The notes below the pieces were generated by a model that was given only the letters and a program-made list of their open reading frames with translations, made no database searches and was not told the DNA's origin. 64,000 bases of DNA from Bog-950 sp044225825 (GTDB lineage: Bacteria > Bacteroidota > Bacteroidia > Chitinophagales > LD1): assembly GCA_044225825.1 (NCBI GenBank), contig JBGAIB010000006.1, positions 62,001 to 126,000 of the forward strand. Direction: 5' to 3'. Shown here one piece after another: positions 1 through 9,740 of the stretch (within the stretch, counting starts at the first letter, position 1; the number at the start of each line of letters is the position of its first letter). Made by a program: the position numbers and the translations under genes.

Positions 1-1880
1 TCCGCACCCTCTACAACGGTATTCATTAATAGGGTATCAACGCCTACCCAATTACTGTCCACAATTACCATGGTTAAGGTAGCATCCAGCGGGTATTTAT
101 TTTGGGTAATCACATTTATCAGGCCATCCGATATGCCTTCAATATTGGTATTGGTAGTGCTCAGGTCAAATTGAATGGTATCCCGTAACACCAAATGGTT
201 GGCAATAAACGAAAGCGGAATTTCGGCATTCAAACCCACTTTCATGCCGCTTTCCAGGTAGGCAAAATCGCGGTATTGGTTGTTGTTACCGGCAATGTTG
301 GTATGTACATCAACATCGTATAGCAATTTATTGGGCAGTATGCCAATCAGGTCTTTAATGTTGGAGTTATTGCTGTTAACTGCCAGTGTGCTGATACCCT
401 TGGTTAAAGGGAAATCTGTGGCACGGTTAACTACCAGTGGCTGACCTATAATGGAACCGGTAAGGGTACGCGAACCGTTGTTTTGACTAATGGCAGTAAG
501 GCTATTGATTTTAACTACGCCATCTACACCCAGGCCATTTTCTACAACAAAGTTCATGTTCACCGATTCAAGGTCAATGCTTCCGCTCTTAAAAATGTCA
601 AGGAAAGCAAAATCTGAACTGTCCTGTGCCGAAAGTGTATCGCGGCCCGCATAGCCTTTAATATAATTGGGGGCTACGTTTTTAATATCATAACGCACTA
701 TAATGCTATCCGCCTGCGTAATATGTCGCACAATACCCGATGAGTCGATATGTGCCACCACATGTTGGGTATAGGTATTAAATTTCGAGCCATCCTTGCC
801 GGTAAGGTTAATCGCACATCCCGAAATATCAATAAGCTTGCTTACCGTAGTAGGTACACCCTGTGCGGCAGCAGGCACTGTAGTATATTCCACCAGCGGA
901 TTTCCATTGCGATCGTAGGCACCTTCCAGTGTATATTCCAACTGCAACTGCTCCTGTACCGAACTGGTTACGGTTACCAGCAGTTGTCCTTCGCGGGCAT
1001 CTACATAGGTAAATTTGCGGCCTTCTATGTCCTGTGTCACTTCCTCTGTAATATTTACTACGTCCTGCGAAGGGAAACGTGCCCAGGCTTCGGACGCCCG
1101 CAACGAAATCACAAACAGGCGCAGTTCTATATAATCCGTGGTATCAATTAATACCAATGCTCCGCTGGTGCCGGGTGTGCTCATGCTGGCAATACGAAAG
1201 TCAAGGTCCTTTTTCAACTTGGCACCGGCCAGGTCCACTTCGGCGTAGATGGAATCGTGCGCGCTGATATGCTGAAGAAATTTGGAAGCCACCAGCGAGT
1301 TGTCATCGTGGTTACGCAGTTCTACCGTTACGTTATCCAGCGGCACAGGCAGGTTGTTTACCGCCCAAATTTGAACCTGACCCGAGGCCAGTATGGCACT
1401 GTCAAAATATGCGGAAGCATCAAAAGGGAAAGCACCCGGTGCAATGTTATTTAATGCAGGTATGGCCGAATTTTGTCCCGACTGACTAAGTATCAGATTC
1501 CCCAGTAATTGGGCTCCCGGATCAGGGCTTGCAGCCATATTGGTTGCCAGCGTACCCAAACTTATTCTTTGTGTTACGCGCTGGTTGGGTAATTGCAGGG
1601 TGCTCAGGTTAAATTTCTGCCCGATGTTGGTATCGGGTATATTGATGATTTGGTCGGCCAGGTTAAACTCGTAAAGGGTGGAATTGAAAGCCAGTATAAG
1701 TGAACTGTCCGCATTCGCCCGGATGGTAGAATCTTTTACAATATTCTGAATGGAAAGCGATGAACTGGCTATGGGCACCAACAACTCGGTGTTCCAGGAG
1801 GTCGCACGGTCCTTCTTACACGAATCAAGAAAAAGCACAGCCGCAGCCAGCAACAAAAAACAAGTTAGGCGTATTTTCAT
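1..1880 (-). CDS. Large secreted lipoprotein, function unknown (C-terminus outside window)
   Basis: The reading frame starts at an ATG (1878-1880) and stays open to the left edge, so at least 626 residues are present and the C-terminus is missing. The N-terminus has a hydrophobic signal segment followed by a cysteine near residue 20 (LFLDSCKKD), consistent with a lipoprotein. The rest is rich in Asn, Ser, Thr and Val, with repeated short beta-strand-like stretches and no transmembrane helix, as in many Bacteroidota cell-surface proteins. I see no catalytic motif and recognise no family. It is divergently oriented from the glycosyltransferase at 1991, with about 110 bp between them. The reading of the frame is secure; only the function is unknown. 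Confidence 0.8.
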   Translation of the reverse strand, partial: MKIRLTCFLLLAAAVLFLDSCKKDRATSWNTELLVPIASSSLSIQNIVKDSTIRANADSSLILAFNSTLYEFNLADQIINIPDTNIGQKFNLSTLQLPNQRVTQRISLGTLATNMAASPDPGAQLLGNLILSQSGQNSAIPALNNIAPGAFPFDASAYFDSAILASGQVQIWAVNNLPVPLDNVTVELRNHDDNSLVASKFLQHISAHDSIYAEVDLAGAKLKKDLDFRIASMSTPGTSGALVLIDTTDYIELRLFVISLRASEAWARFPSQDVVNITEEVTQDIEGRKFTYVDAREGQLLVTVTSSVQEQLQLEYTLEGAYDRNGNPLVEYTTVPAAAQGVPTTVSKLIDISGCAINLTGKDGSKFNTYTQHVVAHIDSSGIVRHITQADSIIVRYDIKNVAPNYIKGYAGRDTLSAQDSSDFAFLDIFKSGSIDLESVNMNFVVENGLGVDGVVKINSLTAISQNNGSRTLTGSIIGQPLVVNRATDFPLTKGISTLAVNSNNSNIKDLIGILPNKLLYDVDVHTNIAGNNNQYRDFAYLESGMKVGLNAEIPLSFIANHLVLRDTIQFDLSTTNTNIEGISDGLINVITQNKYPLDATLTMVIVDSNWVGVDTLLMNTVVEGA

Positions 1881-1990
1881 CCGTGTGATTCTTTAATTTG
1901 CGATTCTAAAATATGAAAATCGGGGAGTTTGCTTGTTTAACCCCTTGGGGATGTTGATGAAATGGTAATTGCTAAGTTAAACGAACGCCA

Positions 1991-2839
1991 GTGAAATTTT
2001 CGGTTATAATTCCTACCTGGAATAACCTCGCTTATTTAAAGTTGTGTATAAAAGGGCTGCGGTTGCATTCCGCAACACGCCACCAGATTTTGGTGCATGT
2101 GAACGAAGGCAGTGATGGGAGTGCCGCTTACCTGCAAGGTCTTATTGATGCAGGCGATACCGATCTGGCCTATACCACGTCTGCAGAAAACATCGGTATC
2201 TGTAAAGCGGTTAATCGGGTTAGTCAATTGGCCACTACCGATTATATCGTTTTTATGAACGACGATATGTATGCCCTCCCTGGCTGGGACACTGCCTTGG
2301 CCGGCCAAATCAGGCAATTAACCACCGACTGTTTCCAACTGTCATCTACCATGATAGAGCCTTACGATACCGGTAATAAATGTGTCCTGGTAGGCGATTA
2401 CGGTAGGGGAGAAGATAATTTTGATGAACAACGCCTGGTGAAGGAGTATAGCGGCTTGCTCAAAAAGGACTGGAGCGGTGCGACCTGGCCTCCCAGTGTG
2501 GTGCACCGTAAATGGTGGCAGGCAGTTGGTGGCTACAGCGAAGAGTTTAGCCCCGGCATGAGCAGCGACGACGATTTTGCCATGAAGTTGTGGCAAGCCG
2601 GCTGTCGTATTTATCAGGGTGTTGCAGCAAGCAAGGTCTACCATTTCATCTCCAAGTCAACCGGGCGTATCGTAAAAAACGACGGCCGAAAGCAGTTTAT
2701 GCGAAAATGGGGGCTTAAGCAATCGGCCTTCCACAAGTATTATACGCATCGCGGCCAGCCGTATACGGGCACCCTTAGGGAGCCGGGCCTCAGCCCCGGA
2801 TTATGGCTCAGTAAACTTTCGGCACGCCTGGGTGTTTAA
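1991..2839 (+). CDS. GT2-family glycosyltransferase
   Basis: This 282-residue protein opens with the hallmark family 2 glycosyltransferase N-terminus KFSVIIPTWNN. It contains a DxD-like nucleotide-sugar/metal motif (MNDDM, residues 89-93) and an acidic SSDDDF segment further on that fits the catalytic-base region. The start is GTG; no better ATG lies upstream in frame and the GT2 fold begins immediately, so GTG is accepted. It has no membrane segment and should act in the cytoplasm or at the inner leaflet, adding a sugar to a surface polysaccharide or lipid. It stands alone, so the acceptor cannot be inferred. Only the family is confident. Confidence 0.85.
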   Translation: MKFSVIIPTWNNLAYLKLCIKGLRLHSATRHQILVHVNEGSDGSAAYLQGLIDAGDTDLAYTTSAENIGICKAVNRVSQLATTDYIVFMNDDMYALPGWDTALAGQIRQLTTDCFQLSSTMIEPYDTGNKCVLVGDYGRGEDNFDEQRLVKEYSGLLKKDWSGATWPPSVVHRKWWQAVGGYSEEFSPGMSSDDDFAMKLWQAGCRIYQGVAASKVYHFISKSTGRIVKNDGRKQFMRKWGLKQSAFHKYYTHRGQPYTGTLREPGLSPGLWLSKLSARLGV

Positions 2840-2874
2840 ACAGGGTTCTTTACAGGTGGCGGATCAATCATAAC

Positions 2875-2930
2875 TGTCATTCTGGCCCGGAAGGCATCAA
2901 GGCCCATTCATATGGCCTCCGAAAATGACA
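2875..2930. other. Inverted repeat in the gap after the glycosyltransferase
   Basis: TGTCATT (2875-2881) and AATGACA (2924-2930) form a perfect 7-bp inverted repeat, with GGCC-containing arms inside it. It could fold as a hairpin downstream of the glycosyltransferase. There is no T-run, so it is not a canonical terminator. Confidence 0.3.
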
Positions 2931-2972
2931 AACATGTGACAATGCGCCTGCAAAAGAGGTTACAAACAGGTG

Positions 2973-2980
2973 TATATTTG
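2973..2980 (+). promoter_or_regulatory. Candidate -7 element for the beta-propeller gene
   Basis: TATATTTG is an exact match to the Bacteroidota TAnnTTTG -7 consensus and lies 48 bp upstream of the ATG at 3028. No clear TTTG -33 box is visible at the usual 19-21 bp spacing, so this is only a candidate. Confidence 0.45.
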
Positions 2981-3027
2981 AATTGGCAAAAAATATGTTT
3001 ATTTCGCCCGGTTATTAGGGTCAAAAA

Positions 3028-5958
3028 ATGAAAAAAATGAGAAAAGGATTTCTACCCGGATTTTATGCACCGTTCATTCTTAGCGGTTTAGCGGTTGTGG
3101 CTGTGTTTTTCGGTAGAGTGATTAGCTGGAACGAAGGCGTTCCCGGCGAATTTCAATTAGAAAAGCAAGCAAAAGAGCGCGAAGAAAACGAATCGATGCG
3201 GGCTAAAGAAGCCATGCAGTTTCGTTACGACCGTTTAAAGGATGAGAATGGCAACTTTACACCGGTTTACTATGCCGAGGCCGTAAAACAAGCCGATCAA
3301 CTGCTGCAAACAGGCAGCCGTGCCGGTGCTTTAAACCTTACCTGGGAAGAACTGGGCCCCGATAACGTAGGTGGCCGTACCCGTGCTATCTTAATTGACA
3401 AGCGCGATGCTACTAACAACACCGTTTATGCCGGTGGCGTTTCAGGCGGTTTGTGGAAATCAACAAACGGCGGTAACAACTGGTCGCGCGTTACAGGATG
3501 GAACCAGTGGTTATCCGTTTCCTGCATAGCACAAGGCCCTGGTCCTGATTACAATATTTATGTAGGTACAGGCGAAGGCCTGGCTCAAATTATCGGTACC
3601 TCATTTAACTCTGGTACTGCCGGTAATGGTATCTATAAGCTTACTGCAAACGATAGCCCGGTATTAATCACACCGGATGCTTTCGATGGTACTTCGGTTG
3701 ATCCGAACAGCCCGTGGGCAGCTGTTAACCGTATTGCCTGCAACCCACTCGATGCTACCCAGCTTATCGCTGCTACGCAAGGTGGTTTATACCAAACCAC
3801 TGATGGTGGTCAAAACTGGACCCAGGTTACCGTTTCTGGTGTATCCGGCGGTTCAGTAGCTGATGTTAAGTGGAGCCGCGATGGTCAAAATATCTTTGCC
3901 TCTGCCGGTAACAACAAAATTTTAGTACGTTCTTTAAATGGTGGCTTTTCATGGAGTAAAGTAGCTACGGCTACTAACGCAGGTTTCCCTGCTACACAGG
4001 GCCGAATGGAAATTGCAATTGCACCTTCTAACTCTTCGGTAGTTTACGTAGCTATTGCTACCACTTCAGGTTCAACCTTTGGTGTTTACCGTTCTACTGA
4101 TAACGGCGATACCTGGACCAACATCGGTAGCAAAGGTCCTCTGTTCGATCCATTTGGCGGAAATAACCAGGGCTGGTACGATAACGTAATTGCTGTAAAC
4201 CCTCAGGATCCTAACAAGATATACATGGGTGGTGTGGACCTTTACACCTGGAACGACCAAAGCGGTTGGAAACTTGCCGACGTAGGTTTAGGTGGCGGTG
4301 CAACCAACCCTAACTACATTCACCCCGATAAGCACTCAATTGTATTAGCCGATAGCGATCCTAACTTAATGTATGTTGGTTGCGATGGTGGCGTTTACAA
4401 AAGCACCGATGCATTAAGCGCATTCCCTTTCCCTACTTATACTGTTAAAAACCGTGGTTATAATGTTACTCAGTTCTATTCGGTAGCAGCCGGTATTGCA
4501 GGCGAAGTTATGGGCGGTACCCAGGATAACGGAACTAACTACATCGATTACAAAGGCAATACCCGCATGGCGGCTAAACAGGTGATCGGTGGCGACGGTA
4601 TCTATAGCGAGATCTCGCACATCGATCCACGCATCTTCTTTGGTGGAATTTATTTTGGCGAAGTGCTGCGTTCTGGAAACTCTACCAGCTCATTCGATGG
4701 TTTCTACGATATCAAAATCGACCCGCAAGGTCACAACCAGCCTTCACGTTGTGGTGGTCAAAAGGATGCGAACGCAACGTTCATTTCTCCTTTCTACCTG
4801 GGCGAAACCCGCACAGCTGCCAATGGCTTAAAGAATATCAAGTTTGGTGCTGATAAGGCATATGCTGCAGGCGATGTAGTAAATGTTATCAGCAGCACTG
4901 CTAAATATCCTGTTCAATACACCTTACCAAATGCTTTAAATCAGGGCGATACCATTCTTATCCCGGATCCTATCCGTTCAACAATGATGGTAGAATCGTA
5001 CTGCGGTGTTTGGTTAACTCCGGATGCCCTTGATCTGGGCATTATCCCAAGATGGTTTAAACTCATCAGCAGCATGAACGGTACCCCATACTCATTTACT
5101 ATGAGCAAGGACGGTAACACCGTTTACATTGGTATGAGCGGTGGCCGTGTTTATCGTTTCCCTAACTTTAACGCACACATCGATACAGCAAACTATCCTG
5201 TAGGTCCTAATGCTATCGGTATTATCTACAACAGTGCTGCCGAATACACCAACTCGCTGGTATCAAGCGGTCGCGCTATCGAAGGTATCAGCGTTGATCC
5301 TAACGATCCTGACCACGTTGTGGCAGTTATCTCAGGCTTTAGCTCTATTAGCTCTCCGCACGTTTACGAATCAACCAACGGTGGTACCAGCTGGACCCCG
5401 CTGACAAACGGATTACCTAACATGCCTGTATACGACGTAGTGGTACACGATGCTAACACTATCGTTATCGGTTCTGAACTGGGTATCTGGAGTTGGGACG
5501 GCAGCAGCTGGCACGAAGAAAACGGTGGCCTGCCACGTGTGCCTGTTTACCGTTTAATTGAGAAAGAACTTTACAACGATGGTTGCCAGGTATTATATAT
5601 CGGTACCCACGGCCGTGGTATGTGGCGTTCAACCACCTTAACTGCCGGCGGTTGCAGCCTTACCTCTGGTGTTAACGAAGTAGCTAACAACAATGCTATT
5701 TCAAACCTTAGCATTTACCCTAATCCGGTAAGCAGCCATTCAAAAATCAGCTTAACGCTCGATAAATCTGCAGACGTAACCTTCCGTGTATTTGATATTA
5801 CCGGTAAGTTATACCGCGAGGTAACCGAGCGTAACGCAGGCACAGGCGAAAACCTGTTCGATCTGGATGCTTCTGGTTTAAGCACCGGCACTTACCTGCT
5901 GGCTGCCACCGTAGGCAACACCCGTACACAAACACGCTTGTTTGTAGTAACTAAATAA
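3028..5958 (+). CDS. Secreted BNR/sortilin-type beta-propeller protein with T9SS sorting domain
   Basis: The 976-residue protein has an N-terminal hydrophobic segment (about residues 14-30) for export. Asp-box (BNR) motifs are repeated through the body, including STNGGNNW, TTDGGQNW, STDNGDTW and STNGGTSW, which is typical of sialidase- or VPS10/sortilin-like beta-propellers. The last ~85 residues, from about residue 890, match a type A T9SS C-terminal domain: LSIYPNPV, a middle FDITGKLYREV stretch, then GLSTGTYLL and a basic end. Such proteins are carried across the outer membrane by the Por machinery and anchored or released. No catalytic residues for a glycosidase are evident, so a binding or structural role is as likely. 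It is a single-gene unit ended by a strong terminator. Confidence 0.85.
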   Translation: MKKMRKGFLPGFYAPFILSGLAVVAVFFGRVISWNEGVPGEFQLEKQAKEREENESMRAKEAMQFRYDRLKDENGNFTPVYYAEAVKQADQLLQTGSRAGALNLTWEELGPDNVGGRTRAILIDKRDATNNTVYAGGVSGGLWKSTNGGNNWSRVTGWNQWLSVSCIAQGPGPDYNIYVGTGEGLAQIIGTSFNSGTAGNGIYKLTANDSPVLITPDAFDGTSVDPNSPWAAVNRIACNPLDATQLIAATQGGLYQTTDGGQNWTQVTVSGVSGGSVADVKWSRDGQNIFASAGNNKILVRSLNGGFSWSKVATATNAGFPATQGRMEIAIAPSNSSVVYVAIATTSGSTFGVYRSTDNGDTWTNIGSKGPLFDPFGGNNQGWYDNVIAVNPQDPNKIYMGGVDLYTWNDQSGWKLADVGLGGGATNPNYIHPDKHSIVLADSDPNLMYVGCDGGVYKSTDALSAFPFPTYTVKNRGYNVTQFYSVAAGIAGEVMGGTQDNGTNYIDYKGNTRMAAKQVIGGDGIYSEISHIDPRIFFGGIYFGEVLRSGNSTSSFDGFYDIKIDPQGHNQPSRCGGQKDANATFISPFYLGETRTAANGLKNIKFGADKAYAAGDVVNVISSTAKYPVQYTLPNALNQGDTILIPDPIRSTMMVESYCGVWLTPDALDLGIIPRWFKLISSMNGTPYSFTMSKDGNTVYIGMSGGRVYRFPNFNAHIDTANYPVGPNAIGIIYNSAAEYTNSLVSSGRAIEGISVDPNDPDHVVAVISGFSSISSPHVYESTNGGTSWTPLTNGLPNMPVYDVVVHDANTIVIGSELGIWSWDGSSWHEENGGLPRVPVYRLIEKELYNDGCQVLYIGTHGRGMWRSTTLTAGGCSLTSGVNEVANNNAISNLSIYPNPVSSHSKISLTLDKSADVTFRVFDITGKLYREVTERNAGTGENLFDLDASGLSTGTYLLAATVGNTRTQTRLFVVTK

Positions 5959-5980
5959 TAACTGACTAAAACATACAAAT

Positions 5981-6008
5981 AAAAAAGGCCCCGATTGGGG
6001 CCTTTTTT
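5981..6008. terminator. Bidirectional rho-independent terminator
   Basis: A-run, GGCCCC, GATT loop, GGGGCC, then a T-run. The symmetric A/T tails serve both the beta-propeller gene on the plus strand and the convergent suf operon on the minus strand, whose last gene stops at 6023. Confidence 0.9.
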
Positions 6009-6022
6009 ATTTACCGGAAGTA

Positions 6023-6439
6023 TTAACTGCTAAAAGCCGCAGCATACGCCTTCATCTTCTGTATCATGGCCGTTAACCCGTTCGAGCGCTGCGAGCTAAG
6101 GTGCGAACGCAGGTTAATTCGGTCGATAAAAGTTAAAGGGTTGCCCAGTATATCGGCAGCCTTACGACCGGATAAAACGCGCACCAGCAGCGCTATTATC
6201 CCTTTGGTGATGGCCGTGTTGCTGTCTGCTTCGTAGTAAATAAGGCCATCCTTTTCGTAGGCATGTAGCCATACTTTGCTCTGGCAGCCTTTAACTAAAA
6301 AATCATCAGTCATATAGGCAGCATCCAGTGCAGGCAGTTTCTTGCCAATGTCAATAAGGTATTCGTATTTCTCCATCTGATCATCGAAAAGGTCGAACTC
6401 TTCGGCAATCTCATCTTCTATGTCAGCCATGGTTTGCAT
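6023..6439 (-). CDS. sufE: SufE-family sulfur acceptor protein
   Basis: The 138-residue protein carries the SufE signature KGCQSKVW; its cysteine (C52 counting from the ATG at 6439) is the residue that takes persulfide sulfur from SufS. SufE stimulates the cysteine desulfurase and hands sulfur to the SufBCD scaffold during iron-sulfur cluster assembly in the cytoplasm. A second ATG three codons in (MADIEDEI) is an equally good start. It is the last gene of the suf operon, 24 nt after sufS, and ends just before the terminator at 5981-6008. Length and motif fit the family. Confidence 0.93.
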   Translation of the reverse strand: MQTMADIEDEIAEEFDLFDDQMEKYEYLIDIGKKLPALDAAYMTDDFLVKGCQSKVWLHAYEKDGLIYYEADSNTAITKGIIALLVRVLSGRKAADILGNPLTFIDRINLRSHLSSQRSNGLTAMIQKMKAYAAAFSS

Positions 6440-6463
6440 GGCGCTAAATTATGGAATTGGCGT

Positions 6464-7705
6464 TTAAGCCAGCATTTTAATGGCGCGCTGCAGGGCTTTG
6501 GTAAGCACGTCTATTTCTTCGGTAGTATTGTAAAAGGCTAAGGAGGCACGGCAGGTTCCTTCAATGCCCATACGCTCCATTAAAGGTTGACAGCAATGGT
6601 GCCCCGTGCGGATGGCAATGCCCTGTTCGTTCAATAGCACGCCAAGGTCGTAGGAGTGTACCCCTTCTACTACAAACGATAATACCGAACACTTGTTTTT
6701 GGCGGTACCCACCAGTCGCAAGCCTTCAATGGCCTGTAGCTTTTGTGTGCCGTATTGCAGCAGTTGATCTTCGTAAGCAGCTATTTTATCTAAACCAATA
6801 CCATTTATATAATCCAATGCCGCACCTAATGAGATACCGCCCTCTACATGCGGCGTCCCCGCTTCAAACTTATAAGGCAGCTCGTTGTAGGTGGTACCGC
6901 TAAACGATACGGTCTTTATCATTTCGCCGCCACCCATATAGGGGTTCATTTGTTCCAGCAGGTGTTGTTTGCCGTATAAAATGCCTATGCCGGTGCCTGC
7001 AAATACTTTATGTCCGCTAAAACCCAGGAAATCGCAGTCCAGGTCCTGCACATCTACCTTTTTATGCGGCAGTGCTTGTGCGCCGTCAATAAATACTACG
7101 GCACCTGCTTTATGCGCTGCGGCAATAATTTCTTTAACAGGGTGTATGGTGCCCAATGCGTTCGATACATACGCTACCGAAACAATTTTGGTGCGTTCAT
7201 TCAGTAGCTTCAGGTATTCTTCAAAAATAATCTCACCGCTGTCGTTAATAGGTATTACCCGCAGGGTGGCGCCTTTTTCCTCGCACAACATTTGCCAGGG
7301 CACTATGTTGCTGTGGTGTTCCATAGCGGTAACTATAATCTCGTCACCGGCTTTTATAAACTTTCGTCCATACGAGGTGGCAACCAGGTTAACCGCTTCG
7401 GTAGTACCACGCACAAAGTTGATCTCTTTTTCGCTGGCGGCATTTAAATGCTTGCTAACGGTAATACGGGCGTTTTCATACGCTTCGGTAGCCAGTTGCG
7501 CTAAATGGTGCGCCCCGCGGTGTATATTGCTGTTATAACGCTCGTAATAGTCGGTAATGGCATTTATAACGGCTATTGGTTTCTGCGAGGTAGCTGCATT
7601 ATCCAGATACACCAGCGGATGTCCGTTTACCTTTTGATGCAGGATAGGAAACTGCGCCCTTAGGGCGGCTACATCAAATAGGGTAGGAGTGGTTTCGGTT
7701 ACCAT
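6464..7705 (-). CDS. sufS: Cysteine desulfurase SufS
   Basis: The 413-residue enzyme is a group II (SufS/CsdA type) PLP-dependent cysteine desulfurase, removing sulfur from L-cysteine to give alanine and an enzyme persulfide. The PLP lysine is K233 in FSGHKVFAGTG. The catalytic cysteine is C371 in RTGHHCCQPLM, on the short loop that defines group II. Other family landmarks are LDNAATSQKP near the N-terminus and MEHHSN in the middle. The gene follows sufD with a single-nucleotide gap and precedes sufE, so the sulfur-donor pair is co-transcribed with the scaffold genes. Nothing is abnormal in length or motifs. Confidence 0.96.
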   Translation of the reverse strand: MVTETTPTLFDVAALRAQFPILHQKVNGHPLVYLDNAATSQKPIAVINAITDYYERYNSNIHRGAHHLAQLATEAYENARITVSKHLNAASEKEINFVRGTTEAVNLVATSYGRKFIKAGDEIIVTAMEHHSNIVPWQMLCEEKGATLRVIPINDSGEIIFEEYLKLLNERTKIVSVAYVSNALGTIHPVKEIIAAAHKAGAVVFIDGAQALPHKKVDVQDLDCDFLGFSGHKVFAGTGIGILYGKQHLLEQMNPYMGGGEMIKTVSFSGTTYNELPYKFEAGTPHVEGGISLGAALDYINGIGLDKIAAYEDQLLQYGTQKLQAIEGLRLVGTAKNKCSVLSFVVEGVHSYDLGVLLNEQGIAIRTGHHCCQPLMERMGIEGTCRASLAFYNTTEEIDVLTKALQRAIKMLA

Positions 7706-7706
7706 G

Positions 7707-8975
7707 TTATAAACTCAAATTCAATCGCTCTTGTAATAAGGCCGATAGATAGCTGCGTACTTCTTCCACAGTTATCGCCTCAATAATATCGTTGGCAAAA
7801 GCAAAGGTTAACATCGCCCGTGCTTCCTCTTCTTCAATACCTCTGCTGCGCAGGTAAAACACTTCGTCGCCGCCCAGTTGTCCGATGGCTGCACCGTGAC
7901 TACACTTCACATCATCAGCAAAAATCTCCAGCTGCGGTTTGGCATTAATAGCGGCATTTTCCGATAGCAAAATAGCTTTCGACGATTGGAAGGCGTTCGT
8001 TTTCTGCGCATCCTCTTTCACAAATATCTTTCCGTTAAACACCCCGGTGGCTTCATCGTCCAGTATACCTTTATACAATTGGTTGCTTTGGCAGTTCGGC
8101 ACCTGATGATCTACCAACAGGTGGTTATCAATCAAGCCGGTGTTTTTACCGTAGTACAACCCGTTCATATGGGCCTCGGCATTTTCGCCTTTAAACCGGG
8201 CGTTGGTATTATTGCGTATCAGCTTGCCTTCAAGGGTAATGGTATTGCAGGTAAATCGTCCATCGCGTTGTATGTCGGCTTCAATGGTATGTACAGCTGT
8301 AGTATTAACCGTGCCGGTTTGCAGATGCGTGATATTGATCGCCGCATTGGCTCCTACAAATACTTCTGTTACATGGTTGCTGTAGGCTTCGCCGGCAGTG
8401 TTCTGAAAATCCTCAATTACCTGCACACTGCTGCCCGATTCCAGTAGAATAAGGTTGCGGCTTTGTATAAAATTCTCAGCCCCGGTAAATACGTGTATCA
8501 GGTAAACAGGACTATCTACTACGGCATTGCGCTCCAGGTAAATAAAGGCACCATCGTTGGCAAAGGCGGTGTTTAAGGCGGCAAAATGCTCTTCGTTAAA
8601 CTGTACCAGTTTGCCATAATGTTTTTCAACCAGCGCCGCATGGGTGGTCAGCGCTTCGTTTAAACTGCTGATAACTAAACCTGCCTGTGGCTGCAAGGTA
8701 GATTGCTGAGCGCTGAACTGGCCGTTGATAAAAACCAGTTTACTGCCCGCAACACCTGAAAACTTATGAAAATCAGGAACGGACGCTGCCGTAGCAGGCA
8801 ACACCGAGATACTTTCGGGCAATTTGGTTTTTATATTGGTGTATTTCCACTCTTCGTTACGGGTGGAAGGGATCCCCAACACAGCAAAAGCATCCAGCGC
8901 TTGCTTGCGTATCGCCGCAACACTGTCCTTTTTCACTTGCGAAAACTCGCTTGCTATTTTTTCGGGTAAGCTCAT
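7707..8975 (-). CDS. sufD: Fe-S assembly scaffold subunit SufD
   Basis: This 422-residue protein is SufD, the partner of SufB in the SufBC2D scaffold complex. The C-terminal half contains the family-typical segment DVKCSHGAAIGQL followed by FYLRSRGI, including the conserved histidine region used at the SufB-SufD interface. The N-terminal half is more divergent, as usual. It lies 6 nt downstream of sufC and 1 nt upstream of sufS. The order B-C-D-S-E is the common Bacteroidota suf arrangement; no sufA-type carrier is present in this operon. Confidence 0.95.
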   Translation of the reverse strand: MSLPEKIASEFSQVKKDSVAAIRKQALDAFAVLGIPSTRNEEWKYTNIKTKLPESISVLPATAASVPDFHKFSGVAGSKLVFINGQFSAQQSTLQPQAGLVISSLNEALTTHAALVEKHYGKLVQFNEEHFAALNTAFANDGAFIYLERNAVVDSPVYLIHVFTGAENFIQSRNLILLESGSSVQVIEDFQNTAGEAYSNHVTEVFVGANAAINITHLQTGTVNTTAVHTIEADIQRDGRFTCNTITLEGKLIRNNTNARFKGENAEAHMNGLYYGKNTGLIDNHLLVDHQVPNCQSNQLYKGILDDEATGVFNGKIFVKEDAQKTNAFQSSKAILLSENAAINAKPQLEIFADDVKCSHGAAIGQLGGDEVFYLRSRGIEEEEARAMLTFAFANDIIEAITVEEVRSYLSALLQERLNLSL

Positions 8976-8981
8976 GGCACA

Positions 8982-9740
8982 CTAGGCTGTTTCGCCCACT
9001 TCTTCTTTAATCCAATCGTATCCTTTCTCTTCCAGTTGCAGCGCAAGGTCCTTGCCTCCGCTCTTTACTATTTTGCCGCCAAACATTACATGTACATGGT
9101 CGGGTACAATGTAGTTAAGCAAACGCTGGTAGTGCGTAATAATTAAAAAACTGCGGTCTTTGCTTTTCAGCTTGTTTACACCGTTGGCAACAATACGCAA
9201 GGCGTCAATATCCAATCCGCTATCGGTTTCATCCAACAGGCACAGGCTGGGTTCCAGCATGGCCATCTGAAATATCTCGTTGCGCTTTTTTTCTCCACCG
9301 CTAAAACCTTCGTTCAGCGAGCGGCTCAAAAATTCTTTTTTCATTTCCACCAGCTCCGCTTTTTCGCGCATCAGCTTTAAAAAGTCCTTGGCATCAAGTG
9401 CAGGCAGGTTTTGGTGTTTGCGTTTGGCATTCACAGCCGCTTTCATAAAGTTGGTCGTACTAACACCGGGTATTTCTACCGGGTACTGAAACGCCAGAAA
9501 CACACCTTCGCGGGCGCGTTCATCGGCATCCATTTCCAACAGGTTTTTACCGTGGAAGAATACTTCGCCGCTAAGCACTTCATATACCTCCTTGCCGGCA
9601 AGGGTACTGGCTAAGGTCGATTTGCCGGTACCGTTAGGCCCCATAATGGCGTGTACTTCGCCCGGGCCAATCTCCAGGTTAAAGTCCTTTAGTATTTGGT
9701 TGCCGTTTACGGCTACGTTTAGGTTTCGGATGGACAGCAT
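8982..9740 (-). CDS. sufC: Fe-S assembly ATPase SufC
   Basis: SufC is the ABC-type ATPase of the SufBC2D scaffold. Walker A is GPNGTGKST, the ABC signature reads GFSGGEKKRNE and Walker B is LCLLDETDSGLD, all in the expected order. I place the start at the ATG at 9740 (MLSIRNLNV), giving 252 residues, the usual family size. An upstream in-frame ATG at 9791 would add 17 charged residues with no family counterpart. The first 62 nt overlap the end of a small basic ORF (9679-9933) in another frame, which may couple their translation. Confidence 0.95.
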   Translation of the reverse strand: MLSIRNLNVAVNGNQILKDFNLEIGPGEVHAIMGPNGTGKSTLASTLAGKEVYEVLSGEVFFHGKNLLEMDADERAREGVFLAFQYPVEIPGVSTTNFMKAAVNAKRKHQNLPALDAKDFLKLMREKAELVEMKKEFLSRSLNEGFSGGEKKRNEIFQMAMLEPSLCLLDETDSGLDIDALRIVANGVNKLKSKDRSFLIITHYQRLLNYIVPDHVHVMFGGKIVKSGGKDLALQLEEKGYDWIKEEVGETA